Shown here in pieces: positions 32,981-42,416 of a stretch of 64,000 nt of DNA (position 1 is the first letter of the stretch; each line of letters starts with the position of its first letter). The notes beneath the pieces are model-generated. The model saw nothing but the letters and a program-made list of their open reading frames with translations. It searched no databases and had not been told where the DNA came from. The DNA lies in contig CAZCOB010000007.1 in assembly GCA_964500415.1 (NCBI GenBank), positions 13,697 to 77,696 of the forward strand, written 5' to 3'. This stretch comes from JAFGPF01 sp964500415. Its GTDB lineage: Bacteria > Chloroflexota > Dehalococcoidia > Dehalococcoidales > RBG-16-60-22. Both the position numbers and the translations under genes were made by a program.

Positions 32981-34057
32981 ATGAAAGCCGCAGTTTGTTA
33001 TGAATTCGCTAAACCGCTGGTGGTGGAAGAGGTGGATATCGACCCGCCGAAGAAAGACGAGGTAAAGGTAAAGATAGCCGCGACTGCCGTCTGCCACAGC
33101 GATATTCATGTCTGCATGGGAGAACTGGGTGGTGAAGTGCCCTTTATCGGTGGGCATGAATCCGCCGGTTACGTCGAAGAATTGGGAGAAGGCGTTACCT
33201 CGGTAAAACCCGGCGACCCCGTGGTGGTCTCGCTTCTGGCATCCTGCGGGAAATGTAGTTATTGCCGGACGGGACGCAGCCACTTGTGCAGCTACATGTG
33301 GCCTCTGGATAAGGAAAGCCGCGCTCACAACAAGAAGGGACAGGACCTGCCCCCGATGGTAAGGACGGGTACTTTTGCCGAATATGCCATCGTGCACGAG
33401 TCGCAGGTGGTGAAAATACCCGCGGACATGCCGCTGGACAGGGCTTCGCTGCTGGCCTGCGGTGTTATTACGGGATTCGGTGCGGTGGTCAACCGGGCTA
33501 AAGTCCCGGTGCTCAGCAGCTGCGTTATCATCGGCACGGGGGGTGTCGGCCTCAACGCTGTACAGGGTGCGGCTATCTCCGGTGCTTACCCGGTCATAGC
33601 CGTTGACGTCTCGGACAGCAAGCTGGAAGCGGCCAAAACTTTCGGAGCTACCCATACGGTAAACGCGGCGAATTCAGATGCCGTCACGACCGTCCGCGAA
33701 ATGACGGGTGGTGCTGAATATGTCTTTGTCACGGTAGGCAACGCGGACGCGATAATCCAGGGCTTTGGCATGTTGAGACCGGGCGGCATGACCGTCGTGG
33801 TAGGCCTGCCTAAGGTTACCGATACCATAACTCTTTCACCGCTTATGTTCATCAAGGACGAGAAAACACTTACCGCCAGCTATATGGGCTCCACGGAGCT
33901 GCAGACGCATATTCCCAAACTGATAAATCTTTATAAGGCGGGAATTCTTAAACTTGACGAGCTTATCACCGGGAGGTATCCGCTGGACCAGATAAACGAG
34001 GCTATAGACTCGGTGGTGAAGGGTAAAGCGTTGAGAAATGTGATAGTGTTTCAGTAA
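32981..34057 (+). CDS. Zinc-dependent alcohol dehydrogenase (MDR superfamily)
   Basis: 358 residues from ATG 32981 with tggagga upstream; an earlier in-frame start at 32939 is less likely. Catalytic zinc: Cys38 and GHE (His59, Glu60). Structural zinc: Cys89, 92, 95, 103 (CGKCSYCRTGRSHLC). The Rossmann motif GTGGVG follows around residues 175-180. VSLLASCGKC and the LITGRYPLDQINEA C-terminal segment fit the class III/aryl-alcohol branch. Oxidises an alcohol, or reduces an aldehyde, with NAD(P). Monocistronic, with its own terminator. Confidence 0.9.
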   Translation: MKAAVCYEFAKPLVVEEVDIDPPKKDEVKVKIAATAVCHSDIHVCMGELGGEVPFIGGHESAGYVEELGEGVTSVKPGDPVVVSLLASCGKCSYCRTGRSHLCSYMWPLDKESRAHNKKGQDLPPMVRTGTFAEYAIVHESQVVKIPADMPLDRASLLACGVITGFGAVVNRAKVPVLSSCVIIGTGGVGLNAVQGAAISGAYPVIAVDVSDSKLEAAKTFGATHTVNAANSDAVTTVREMTGGAEYVFVTVGNADAIIQGFGMLRPGGMTVVVGLPKVTDTITLSPLMFIKDEKTLTASYMGSTELQTHIPKLINLYKAGILKLDELITGRYPLDQINEAIDSVVKGKALRNVIVFQ

Positions 34058-34090
34058 CTCGACTCGAAACCTGAATCTGAGATAAAAAAT

Positions 34091-34119
34091 AAGGCCGGGA
34101 CTTCATAGCCCGGCCTTTT
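34091..34119 (+). terminator. Terminator after the alcohol dehydrogenase
   Basis: Nine-bp stem aaggccggg / cccggcctt with a nine-base loop and a TTTT run, 33 bases after the stop. Confidence 0.85.
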
Positions 34120-34147
34120 CTATTAATGATATCCGTATCTTACACAG

Positions 34148-35074
34148 CTAACTCTGGCCTGGAGGTGTGAAGAAGCTGTCGCCCCATCCTTCCGCCATGG
34201 TACCGCAACCAAGCATAATTGCCATCTCGATAAAAGGCTTCTTTACGTCGAGCCATTTTAGCGGGCCGTGGCGCAGGCCTCTCGGAACGTACATGCCGTA
34301 ACTGGTATCGAATTGCAGCGTATCGCCGCCCATGCCGAACTCCATCGTGCCGCCGAGGTTTTCGGGATTCTCCGGGTCGCCGCCGATATGCAGTACGATT
34401 TCGTCGAATTTCTTATGGGCCATCTCCGGGATACCCGGTTTCACCAGGCCCCATATCCAGCCGAATTCTATATAATAGTTGGCAACGTTTATCTGGGTGC
34501 TGCTCATGTATGTCATCGTTGGAGTCTGGCGGCCGCTTTCAAATCCACGACCTGCCTCTCGCATGGGACTGCGGATTACATATTGTTCGTAGTCGAATTT
34601 CTCTTTCCTCACGGGCAGTCCTTCTTTAGGTTTGGAGATTCCGCTTTCGCCCCATCCGGCAAATGGGTCTCCTGTGCCCAGCATCATGGCCATCTCGATA
34701 TGTGGAAACCGGAATTTCTTCCAGGTTAACGGACCATGAGGTGTCCCTTTGGGAATGAAAATACCGGTGGTGGTATTGAAGGTAATGGGTTGCCCGTCGA
34801 TATAAAACTCGATTTCTCCACCGAGGTCCTGCGGGACTTCGGGATTGCCTCCCCAGTGTAGAACAATCTCATCATAATCATGCACGTGTTCGTGGATATG
34901 GGGATTGGGTTCGGGGATGTCATATATCCAGCCGAGTTCGATATAATAATTGGCTTCTGGAACCTGCTTGCTGCTCATGAAAGTCATCGTTGGGCTTTGG
35001 CGGTTTTTAATTCCTGGTCCCGCTTCGTATAGTGGCTTGCGAACTGCGTATTTTTCATATTCCGATTCCGACAT
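34148..35074 (-). CDS. Two-domain cupin-like protein of the MAxTKYGK group
   Basis: 308 residues in two homologous halves (about 1-150 and 155-308). Each starts with a YExYxxRxPxxEAG segment and a PTMTxMSS strand, then a metal-site region (HEHVHDYDEIVLHWGGNPE; AHKKFDEIVLHIGGDPENP) and a distal His motif (IPKGTPHGPLTWKK; VPRGLRHGPLKW). The first half keeps HxHxxxxE; in the second His-x-His is changed, so one domain may have lost metal binding. Follows the molybdopterin subunit by 23 bases and is cotranscribed with it. Function unknown. Confidence 0.75.
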   Translation of the reverse strand: MSESEYEKYAVRKPLYEAGPGIKNRQSPTMTFMSSKQVPEANYYIELGWIYDIPEPNPHIHEHVHDYDEIVLHWGGNPEVPQDLGGEIEFYIDGQPITFNTTTGIFIPKGTPHGPLTWKKFRFPHIEMAMMLGTGDPFAGWGESGISKPKEGLPVRKEKFDYEQYVIRSPMREAGRGFESGRQTPTMTYMSSTQINVANYYIEFGWIWGLVKPGIPEMAHKKFDEIVLHIGGDPENPENLGGTMEFGMGGDTLQFDTSYGMYVPRGLRHGPLKWLDVKKPFIEMAIMLGCGTMAEGWGDSFFTPPGQS

Positions 35075-35097
35075 CTGGTTGCGCTCCTTTATAGTTA

Positions 35098-37221
35098 TTA
35101 CTCTGCTTTATAAACTTTACATAACAGTGCTGTGAGGTCCGGCGAACCGAACATGGGGTCGCAGTGGTCGTTCGAGGTAAGCACGTTGGGATTGGACTTC
35201 AGCATTCCGTGTAGCGGCCCCGGTTCCTCCGGATAGAAACAGTTGGCGGTAGCCATCACTGCCCCCGGGTGAATGCCGGGAAACAACCTTGCCTTTTGCT
35301 TTATCCTGCCCCGCGGCGATTCAATCCAGGCCCAGTCTCCATCATCAATTCCTAATTTATTTGCCGTATCGGGGTGAATCTGCACCACCGGGTCTTTCTG
35401 GAAACTCCTCAACCAGGGAATGTTGCGGTACTGCGAGAGGAAATAGAAAGGCTGGCGGTAGCCGGTGGAAAGCACCAGCGGGTATTCTTTCGCCAGTTCC
35501 GGCGTGGAAATGGGGCTTTCGCCGGGCTCCTGGAAATAGGGGAGGGCATCATACCCCAGCTCTTCGAGAACGGTGGAGAAAAATTCAAACTTTCCGGTAG
35601 GCGCGGGGAAACCGCCGCCTTTTCTCCAGTAATCGGTCTTGTATTTGTAGTAAATCTGGTCTTTACCCATCTTGGCCAGGACACCCTTTTCACTGAACTC
35701 TTTCCAAGTAAGGCCGGACTTTCTCACCGTGTAGTCCAGCATCTTCTCGACGTTTTCGAACCAGAGATCGGGGGCCATCCTTTTGCCGATTTCGTTAAAT
35801 ATTTTATTGTCGGGCCAGGCCTCGCCGGGTGGGTCGACGGTCTTGTTAATGGCCTCGATCATAAAACGCGGGTGCATATTGTAGATATCATCCATCTCCA
35901 GCCAGTGGGCCGCCGGCAGGACGATATCGGCGTGTTCCGCCATGGGTCCCATGAACTGGTCGGCATGTACCAGGAAGTCCACGTTGTGTATTGCCTGCAA
36001 GACCTCCCCGGTGTTGGCCAGGTGGAGTATTTGCTGGCCGCCGACGCTGAACCATACTTTTACCACGGAATTGCCGTTGACCAGTTGCTTGATAACGCTG
36101 TCCGAGTGGGCGGTACGCGCCGCGCCCATTTTATATTTGTCGCTGCCCACGATTCCCTGTCGCATTTCATCGGTCAGCGGTAGCTCAAGGTAGAAATCTT
36201 CCAGAAGCCCGGTATCCGGAACCATCCAGCTCATCATGCTGCCCGGCCTTTCGATGTTGCCGGTGAGTCCCATCAGGCAAATAATCGACCTAATTGTCTG
36301 GCCGCAGTTGGCCTGACGCTCCAGTGAGCTGCCGATCTGTATACAACCGGGTGTGTCCTCCGCGAAGAGTCGGGCCGCCTTGATGATATCGTCCGCCTTG
36401 AGCCAGGTGATTTCGGCGACGCGCTCCGGCGTGTATTCCTGGGCTCTCTCTTTCAGCTTGTCGAACCCGTAGGTCCATTTCTCAACGAACTCTTTATCCC
36501 ACAATCCCTCGTTGATGATTATGTTTATCATGCCCAGCGCCAGGGCTGCATCCGTCCCCGGACGTATTTGCAGCCATAGTGTCGCCCGGGAAGAAAGTGC
36601 CGTTTCCCTCGGGTCGATAACAATCAGGTTCTTAACGTACCTGAGCGAGTTCAGGAACCAAACCGCCATCTCGGAATCGGCGCTGCTTATCTCCAGCTGC
36701 TTGGCCCAGGATATCTGTGTTTTGGGGAACTCTCCGCCCCAGCCGTGGTAATCGCAGTAAAGCCTGCCGTAACCCGTCACCAGACCGTACATACCCAGCC
36801 GGGGGCTGTGGCAAATATAGCCGGGTGTAATGATATTGGCCGTGCCTATCGACCGTGCCAGGCGGTGAGTATATCTGTTATAGCCCCGCCCTGTCCCCTG
36901 GGACACGGCGATTGACGAAGGGCCATATTTTTCTATCGATTCCTTCATCTTGCTCTCGATTGTTTCCAGCGCCTCGTCCCAGGTTATCCTTTGCCATTTC
37001 CCCTCACCCCTTTTCCCCATTCTTTTCAGGGGGTATTTGAGGCGGTCGGGGTGGTTGATATGCTGGATGCTGGATAGTCCCTTGGAGCACATCGTGCCCC
37101 AGGTTGGCGTGTCCGGGTTTCCCTCGATGTGGGTTATTGCCCCGTCCTCGACGGTCACCAGGACGCCGCAGCCGCCGTGGCAGCCTTTACAGGTGGTCTT
37201 GATAATCTTTTTTTCGCTCAT
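35098..37221 (-). CDS. Molybdopterin oxidoreductase catalytic subunit (CISM family)
   Basis: 707 residues from ATG 37221; an upstream TTG start would add 21 residues without homology. N-terminal 4Fe-4S: Cys11, 14, 18 and 45 (CKGCHGGC...GTMCSKG). Probable Mo/W ligand Cys137 (GYICHSPRLG). Molybdopterin domains follow (VIDPRETALSSRA, GTDAALALGMIN) and the C-terminal dinucleotide-binding fold (LVLSTGYRQPF ... NCFYPEEPG). No Tat signal, so cytoplasmic or inward-facing. Family relatives include polysulfide/thiosulfate reductases, DMSO-reductase types and acetylene hydratase; substrate undetermined. Third gene after the Fe-S and NrfD-like subunits. Confidence 0.85.
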   Translation of the reverse strand: MSEKKIIKTTCKGCHGGCGVLVTVEDGAITHIEGNPDTPTWGTMCSKGLSSIQHINHPDRLKYPLKRMGKRGEGKWQRITWDEALETIESKMKESIEKYGPSSIAVSQGTGRGYNRYTHRLARSIGTANIITPGYICHSPRLGMYGLVTGYGRLYCDYHGWGGEFPKTQISWAKQLEISSADSEMAVWFLNSLRYVKNLIVIDPRETALSSRATLWLQIRPGTDAALALGMINIIINEGLWDKEFVEKWTYGFDKLKERAQEYTPERVAEITWLKADDIIKAARLFAEDTPGCIQIGSSLERQANCGQTIRSIICLMGLTGNIERPGSMMSWMVPDTGLLEDFYLELPLTDEMRQGIVGSDKYKMGAARTAHSDSVIKQLVNGNSVVKVWFSVGGQQILHLANTGEVLQAIHNVDFLVHADQFMGPMAEHADIVLPAAHWLEMDDIYNMHPRFMIEAINKTVDPPGEAWPDNKIFNEIGKRMAPDLWFENVEKMLDYTVRKSGLTWKEFSEKGVLAKMGKDQIYYKYKTDYWRKGGGFPAPTGKFEFFSTVLEELGYDALPYFQEPGESPISTPELAKEYPLVLSTGYRQPFYFLSQYRNIPWLRSFQKDPVVQIHPDTANKLGIDDGDWAWIESPRGRIKQKARLFPGIHPGAVMATANCFYPEEPGPLHGMLKSNPNVLTSNDHCDPMFGSPDLTALLCKVYKAE

Positions 37222-37261
37222 ACATTTATATCTTTCGAGAATGATAATGGTCGTCTGCCTG

Positions 37262-38149
37262 TCAGTTAGGCGATTGTTGGGCAATGGCGACCAGCGGTTT
37301 ATAGGCTCCCGCCTTGAGTACGCAATACCTCAGAGCCAACCCGCCGATTATTTCACAGGTGACGCCGGTTACCAGCAGCGTCGAGGAAAGCTCAGCGACG
37401 AAGTAGCTGGATAAGGCGATGGCCATTGGTACGACGATACCCAGGACGACTATACCAACCCAGAAAACGGGGGCGAGATTGCCGCGTATCTGCTCCATAA
37501 CCGATTTTTTCCCGGTCGCCTCGCGGTTAGACGCTCCCCAGAGATAGACGACTATCAGCAGGGCATTGACGATGAGTAGCCACCGACTCCCCGTTTCAGC
37601 GACGGCAACGTTGACGTTCCCCCCGTTCAGGCCGATGATTACCGAGAGGCCGAATCCCCCCAGGATACCGCATAGGACGAATAATAGCGGCAGTAATGTA
37701 GAGTTCCAGAAGGGTACGGCCTTGACCGTGTTCAGTACGAAACCGGTATATACTGCAATCGCCAGCGCCGAAATCCCCGCCAGCACCTTAAAGAAAATTT
37801 CTACAGCGGTGCCCGGCAGCCAGAATGAAAGCGCCAGTTGTGCCGCTGCGAAAACGGTGAATGCCAGCACGAAGATAATACCCCTGGCCAGCCAGGATGA
37901 GTTCGGACGGAAGATGATTCTCCAGAAACGCAGCGGTTTGCCCAGGTAGATAAGATGGGCGCCACCCTTGACCACGGCGATAATAAGCCAACTGAGGAAC
38001 ATACCCCACAGGCTGTTGAAGTACAGCGATACCAGGTAAAGTCCTCCGCCGAGTCCGCCAGCGTAAAAGGCAATCCAGAGAAAGATGCCCCGCCGGTCAA
38101 TCCATTCCGTCTGGCGGGTATAATTTATCATCCATTCGTGTATTTCCAA
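37262..38149 (-). CDS. NrfD/PsrC-like membrane subunit
   Basis: 295 residues, about eight membrane helices. It starts MEIHEWMINYTRQTEWIDRR, then GIFLWIAFYAGGLGGGLYLV, with the typical GGxxxG helix and HLIYLGKPLRFWRI loop of NrfD-type quinone/menaquinone-interacting anchors. It binds the membrane end of the complex and exchanges electrons with the quinone pool through the Fe-S subunit. Four bases separate it from the Fe-S gene. Confidence 0.88.
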   Translation of the reverse strand: MEIHEWMINYTRQTEWIDRRGIFLWIAFYAGGLGGGLYLVSLYFNSLWGMFLSWLIIAVVKGGAHLIYLGKPLRFWRIIFRPNSSWLARGIIFVLAFTVFAAAQLALSFWLPGTAVEIFFKVLAGISALAIAVYTGFVLNTVKAVPFWNSTLLPLLFVLCGILGGFGLSVIIGLNGGNVNVAVAETGSRWLLIVNALLIVVYLWGASNREATGKKSVMEQIRGNLAPVFWVGIVVLGIVVPMAIALSSYFVAELSSTLLVTGVTCEIIGGLALRYCVLKAGAYKPLVAIAQQSPN

Positions 38150-38153
38150 TTTA

Positions 38154-38876
38154 TTACTTCACTCCTGTCGGGGTAGGCTCATGCTCGGAATCGCCTCTTG
38201 TTTCCGTTACTTCGGAATATCCTATTTTACCGTCGATGAAGTACACCGAGGGGTTGGTATCGTATTCCGGGTGCAGCTGGAACCCTCCGCGTTCCTTTAT
38301 CAGGCGCGATATCTCGCTGTCGGGGTCGTCGAGGTCGCCGAAGGTCAGCGCCTGCGCCGGGCAGGTATTGACGCAGGCGGGCGTGGCATCGCGGTCGATT
38401 CCCGGTTTCAGGCCTTTAGCCAGCCCGGCATCTATTCTCTCTACGCAAAAATTGCATTTCTCCGTCGTGCCGATTTGATGAGGGTATCGTTCTTTGCCGG
38501 CTTTTTCGAAGTCGGTCTGCGTACTGCCGGGGAAAAACCCTTTGTCCTTGTCTCTGGAAAGGAAAGTCCGGTTCTGATAAGGGCAGGCGATAACGCAGTA
38601 GCGGCAGCCGACGCATTTACTCTGGTCGATTACTACGATGCCATCCTCGCGCTGATAGGTGGCGCCGGTAGGGCATACCTCGACACATGGCGCGTTCTGG
38701 CACTGGTTGCAGCGCACCGAGTAAGTCGATACCGTAGGTCTGTCGCCGCCCGTTTCCATGGCTACCAGTCTCGGCCATGACATGCCTATGGGCAAAAAGT
38801 GCTCGATGCGGCAGGCAGCCACGCAGGCATAGCACCTTATGCATCTGGTTAAATCTACGACCATTCCCCATCTCAT
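38154..38876 (-). CDS. Four-cluster ferredoxin subunit (DmsB/PsrB-like)
   Basis: 240 residues with four cysteine groups: CIRCYACVAAC; CNQCQNAPCVEVCP; CVGCRYCVIACPY; and CNFCVERI ... ACVNTCP. This is the standard arrangement of the electron-transfer subunit of complex Fe-S molybdoenzymes. It ends with a C-terminal tail matching the NPSVYF element of this family. No signal peptide, agreeing with the leaderless Mo subunit. First gene of the operon B-C-A-cupin, downstream of a palindromic site at 38903-38920. Confidence 0.9.
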   Translation of the reverse strand: MRWGMVVDLTRCIRCYACVAACRIEHFLPIGMSWPRLVAMETGGDRPTVSTYSVRCNQCQNAPCVEVCPTGATYQREDGIVVIDQSKCVGCRYCVIACPYQNRTFLSRDKDKGFFPGSTQTDFEKAGKERYPHQIGTTEKCNFCVERIDAGLAKGLKPGIDRDATPACVNTCPAQALTFGDLDDPDSEISRLIKERGGFQLHPEYDTNPSVYFIDGKIGYSEVTETRGDSEHEPTPTGVK

Positions 38877-38902
38877 AGTAACATACCTCTAATATAAATT
38901 AT

Positions 38903-38920
38903 CATATTGCACACAATATG
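38903..38920. promoter_or_regulatory. Candidate operator palindrome upstream of the Mo-enzyme operon
   Basis: Perfect 7-bp arms catattg / caatatg with a four-base spacer (caca), 27 bases upstream of the Fe-S subunit start, in an AT-rich 285-base divergent gap. The spacing resembles a CRP/FNR-family dyad, but the half sites are not consensus. Confidence 0.45.
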
Positions 38921-39107
38921 TCAACGCTCTATAACGAAAGCGTAATAACAACAATAATTATATGTGCAATAGAACTATCATATAAATATTATAAGATGTA
39001 TAACGTAATATTACTATAACTTAGGTTACATTTTACGGTTTATTTTTAATGAGGAAGTCGGCGGCTCAGGTAATGAATCTGAGCAATTTGTCTAAAAAAT
39101 TTTAATA

Positions 39108-39130
39108 TCATTACAAGTAGTGATATAATA
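39108..39130 (+). promoter_or_regulatory. Extended -10 promoter with overlapping dyad, carboxylesterase
   Basis: tga-TATAAT (39122-39130) is an extended -10 box with consensus hexamer, 31 bases before the ATG. The -35 region is poor. The near-palindrome atcattac-aa-gtagtgat (39108-39125) overlaps the -10 box and could be a repressor site. Confidence 0.5.
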
Positions 39131-39161
39131 AGGCCGTTTTTAGTACTTTCAGGAGGAAGAT

Positions 39162-40718
39162 ATGAGCGATAATAAGCAGGCAATAGTCACCACCGCATCC
39201 GGTAAAGTAGAGGGGATTTATCAGGAAGGACTGTACGTCTTCAAGGGAATCCCTTACGCCGCCCCGCCGGTCGGGGAATTACGCTGGATGCCTCCGCAGC
39301 CGGTAAAGCCGTGGGATGGAGTAAGACAGACGAAAGAGTTCGGGCCGATTTCTCCCCAGAATCCAATGGTAGGCGGGCCGATGACCCAAGTTGAACAGGC
39401 TCAGGATGAAGACTGCCTGTTCCTGAATATCTGGACTTCCGGTCTTGATGGTGCTCGCCGGCCGGTCATGGTCTGGATTCACGGCGGTGCCTTTACCATA
39501 GGCTCGGGTTCCGACCCCATGTATGACAATCCAGGTCTGGCTACCCGTGGCGATATTGTGCTGGTAACCATTAACTACCGACTCGGCATGCTGGGTTTCC
39601 TGAATCTGAAGGAAGTAACAGGAGGTAAAATACCCGCTACCGGTAATGAAGGACTTCTCGACCAGGTAGCCGCTCTGAAATGGGTCAAGGATAATATCAC
39701 TGCTTTTGGCGGCGACCCCGCTAACGTTACCGTTTTTGGGGAGTCAGCCGGCAGCATGAGTATCGCCTGTCTTATGGCGATGCCCGCGGCTAAAGGGTAT
39801 TTCCACAAGGGCATTCTGGAAAGCGGTGTCGGCAGTACGGCGGGACCGCTGGATGATGCCGTGGATACGGCTGAGAAGTTCCTGAAACACGTCGGTATAA
39901 ATGGCAATGATGTCGAGGCGCTGAGAGCGCTGACGGTACAGCAGCTCCTTGATGTCGAGATGAAACTGAGGACAGATTTGGCCATGCCCGGCGAGGCTGC
40001 CAGGATAACGGCGACGGCGCCGGTAACCGACGGCGAGGTAATTCCCGGCGTGCCGAACCAGATGGCTAGGGCCGGTTCCGCTAAAGACATCCCGGCGATA
40101 ATCGGTTCAAATCTTGAGGAGTGGAAGCTCTTCGGCATGATGCAGCCCGGTATAAACGAGTTAACCGAAGCCGGTTTGATAGAACGGATAACTCCTTATA
40201 TGTTGGAAAAGGATGCCAGAGAACTGGTAAGTACCTATCACCAGGCACGGCAGAAACGCGGCGAACCGGTAACTAACTTCGAACTCTTGTCAGCGATTAA
40301 TACCGATTTGATGTTCCGTATTCCCATCCTCGGACTTGTCGAAGCGCAGCGTGATAACGTTCAGCTTGCTTACAACTATCTCTTTACCTGGAAGTCGCCA
40401 GTAATGGGTGGTGCTCTGGGTGCCTGCCACGCTCTTGAAATCGGCTTCGTCTTCGGCGGGTATGACGATTTGTTCTGCGGTAGCGGTCCGGACGCGGATA
40501 AACTCTCGGAGTGCATTCAGGAAGCCTGGATAGCCTTCGCCCGCACTGGCAACCCCTCCTGCAAGGCTATTGGAGAATGGCCTGTTTACGGCAAGAACCG
40601 CGCCACGATGATGCTGGGCAAACCCTGCCACGTGGAAGAAGCGCCTTACGAGGAAGAGCGCAGCTACTGGGAAAAAATAGTGTGGGATACTGTAGTCCGT
40701 AAAACGGCTATGCCTTAA
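39162..40718 (+). CDS. Type B carboxylesterase
   Basis: 518 residues, alpha/beta hydrolase of the carboxylesterase type B family (para-nitrobenzyl-esterase-like). FKGIPYAAPPVGELRW is the family start, HGGA (107-110) the oxyanion hole, GESAG (193-197) the nucleophile elbow with Ser195. The acid is probably the Glu of SNLEEWKLF and the base the His of GACHALEIGFVFG. No signal peptide, so intracellular. It hydrolyses carboxylic esters; substrate unknown. aggagga ribosome site. Its stop overlaps that of the convergent TPP enzyme. Confidence 0.92.
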   Translation: MSDNKQAIVTTASGKVEGIYQEGLYVFKGIPYAAPPVGELRWMPPQPVKPWDGVRQTKEFGPISPQNPMVGGPMTQVEQAQDEDCLFLNIWTSGLDGARRPVMVWIHGGAFTIGSGSDPMYDNPGLATRGDIVLVTINYRLGMLGFLNLKEVTGGKIPATGNEGLLDQVAALKWVKDNITAFGGDPANVTVFGESAGSMSIACLMAMPAAKGYFHKGILESGVGSTAGPLDDAVDTAEKFLKHVGINGNDVEALRALTVQQLLDVEMKLRTDLAMPGEAARITATAPVTDGEVIPGVPNQMARAGSAKDIPAIIGSNLEEWKLFGMMQPGINELTEAGLIERITPYMLEKDARELVSTYHQARQKRGEPVTNFELLSAINTDLMFRIPILGLVEAQRDNVQLAYNYLFTWKSPVMGGALGACHALEIGFVFGGYDDLFCGSGPDADKLSECIQEAWIAFARTGNPSCKAIGEWPVYGKNRATMMLGKPCHVEEAPYEEERSYWEKIVWDTVVRKTAMP

Positions 40719-42388
40719 ACGGGCTGCAACCTGACGTCCAGCACGGCTGGCTTGCCGCTTTTTACCATGGACAGGCAGTCCTTCAACGCCACGGGAACAT
40801 CGGCGGGGTCTTCCACCATGCGACCGTAGGCATTATTGGCTGAGGCGATTTTAGAATAATCGGGGGGAGTGGGAATATCCGCGCCCATGTTGTCCACGTC
40901 GTACTTTTCGCTGAAGAGTCCCTTGATAGCGCCGTAGCCCTGGTTATCGTAGATGATGGCCAGGTACGGGGCTTTGTAAAAACTCGCCGACCACAGTGAT
41001 GCCTCCGGGCAGCCGTAGATGAAAGCTCCGTCGCCCATCAGGCTGATGACGGTTTTATCAGGTGCTGCCAGCTTGACGCCCAGCGCCGCTCCCGGCGCCC
41101 AGCCGATACACCCTCCGGCGCAGGAAAGCAGTGTGCCCGGCCTGGTACGTTCAATCAGGTGTGCCACGATGGTCGCCGGAGAGATGGTCTGGTTCACGAT
41201 AATCGTGTCGTCATCAATTGCTTCATTAATGCAGTGGCTGAGCCAGTGGGCGGAAATAGGCTTTCGTTTGGCGTGGCTCTTCGCCAGCTCCCGCCATTCA
41301 TCGGAGAGTTTATTATGCTCAGTTTCAAGCCTGGAAAAGCGCTCTTTTAGCTGTTTTCTTCTTTCAGGGGTGATTTTCTTGTTCAATATGTCGGTAAGTG
41401 CCGGAATTGCCCGACTGGAATCGGCTTTTATCAGTATATCCGGCTTCCTGCCCCATAGCGGCACACCCTTTTTCACCGTGTCGATGTCTATATGGATGAT
41501 TTTCACGTCCTTGCGTAGTGCTGCCGGTGGTCCTGCGTAGTGCATATCATAGTCGATTGCCAGAATAGCGTCGGCCGTGGTCAACAGGGGATTACCGTAT
41601 CCGACGGCCACCGAGAGATACGCCGAAAGTGGGTGTGTGTTCGGAAAATTTACCCGGATATCGGTGGTCAGTACCCGCGAACTTAATGCCTCCGCCAGTT
41701 TTATGAGCGAATCTACTGACTCTAGATTCCTGCCGGAATAGCCGGTCACGATGAGCGGGTCTTCGGCTTCAATCAGTATCCCGGTCGCTTTGTCCAGCGT
41801 TTCGGCATCGGCTTCTGGTATTGCTGCTCTGGCAATATCGGGTGATGTTTTTTCGGTAATATTCTTATCGTCCCAGAGTACTTCACGCGGGAGGGTCAGA
41901 TATACCGGTCCGCATGGCTCGGTGGTGGCGATGTTGAAAGCCTTCTTAAATATGTCGATGATATCCTCGCCAGCAGCGAGTTGATGGTCCCACTTGACGA
42001 AGTTTCGTACCATCGTCCCCTGGTCGAAAGCCTCTCCCCTCCAGTTGGTGCGCTGGGGAGGGCCCTGGTTCTCCGTGAAGAATACCACTGGCACTTTTCC
42101 CCACTGGGCGTTGTGCAGGGCGCCGCCAATTTGAAGGGTGCCCAGTTCCGAGTGTACCGAGACTACCTGAGGCCGACCCGAAGCCATGTAGTTGCCGTGG
42201 GCGGCCGTCATCGCCACGAACTCATCGAGGCAGAGTATTCCTCTGGGTGATTTCTTGCCCTCGGCGCTGTATTTCGATATCGTTTCCAGTACGGGAACGT
42301 TATCGATTCCCGGGTTAAAGAAAACGTACTCAACGCCATGGGCGTTCATAACCTCGATGAGAGCTTTGATATTACCGTATTCTTTCAT
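40715..42388 (-). CDS. Thiamine-diphosphate-dependent enzyme (ALS/benzoylformate decarboxylase-like)
   Basis: 557 residues with three domains: Pyr domain with catalytic Glu (ILCLDEFVAMTAAHG), a central Rossmann-like domain (about 190-330) and the PP domain with the ThDP motif GDGAFIYG...YDNQGYG. The GCIGWAPGAALGVKLAAPDK segment fits decarboxylases and acetolactate-synthase relatives. No flavin-binding signature of true ALS is evident. Probable 2-oxo-acid decarboxylase or ligase. Last gene after UroD-like and FAD-oxidase genes (gap 28 bases). Confidence 0.85.
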   Translation of the reverse strand: MKEYGNIKALIEVMNAHGVEYVFFNPGIDNVPVLETISKYSAEGKKSPRGILCLDEFVAMTAAHGNYMASGRPQVVSVHSELGTLQIGGALHNAQWGKVPVVFFTENQGPPQRTNWRGEAFDQGTMVRNFVKWDHQLAAGEDIIDIFKKAFNIATTEPCGPVYLTLPREVLWDDKNITEKTSPDIARAAIPEADAETLDKATGILIEAEDPLIVTGYSGRNLESVDSLIKLAEALSSRVLTTDIRVNFPNTHPLSAYLSVAVGYGNPLLTTADAILAIDYDMHYAGPPAALRKDVKIIHIDIDTVKKGVPLWGRKPDILIKADSSRAIPALTDILNKKITPERRKQLKERFSRLETEHNKLSDEWRELAKSHAKRKPISAHWLSHCINEAIDDDTIIVNQTISPATIVAHLIERTRPGTLLSCAGGCIGWAPGAALGVKLAAPDKTVISLMGDGAFIYGCPEASLWSASFYKAPYLAIIYDNQGYGAIKGLFSEKYDVDNMGADIPTPPDYSKIASANNAYGRMVEDPADVPVALKDCLSMVKSGKPAVLDVRLQPV

Positions 42389-42416
42389 AAAAGATTGCTC
42401 CCGTAACTGAGTGCCG

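Noticed and set aside
36290..36478. Small shadow frames inside the molybdopterin gene
   Set aside because: They lie within a conserved catalytic domain in another frame and lack start signals.
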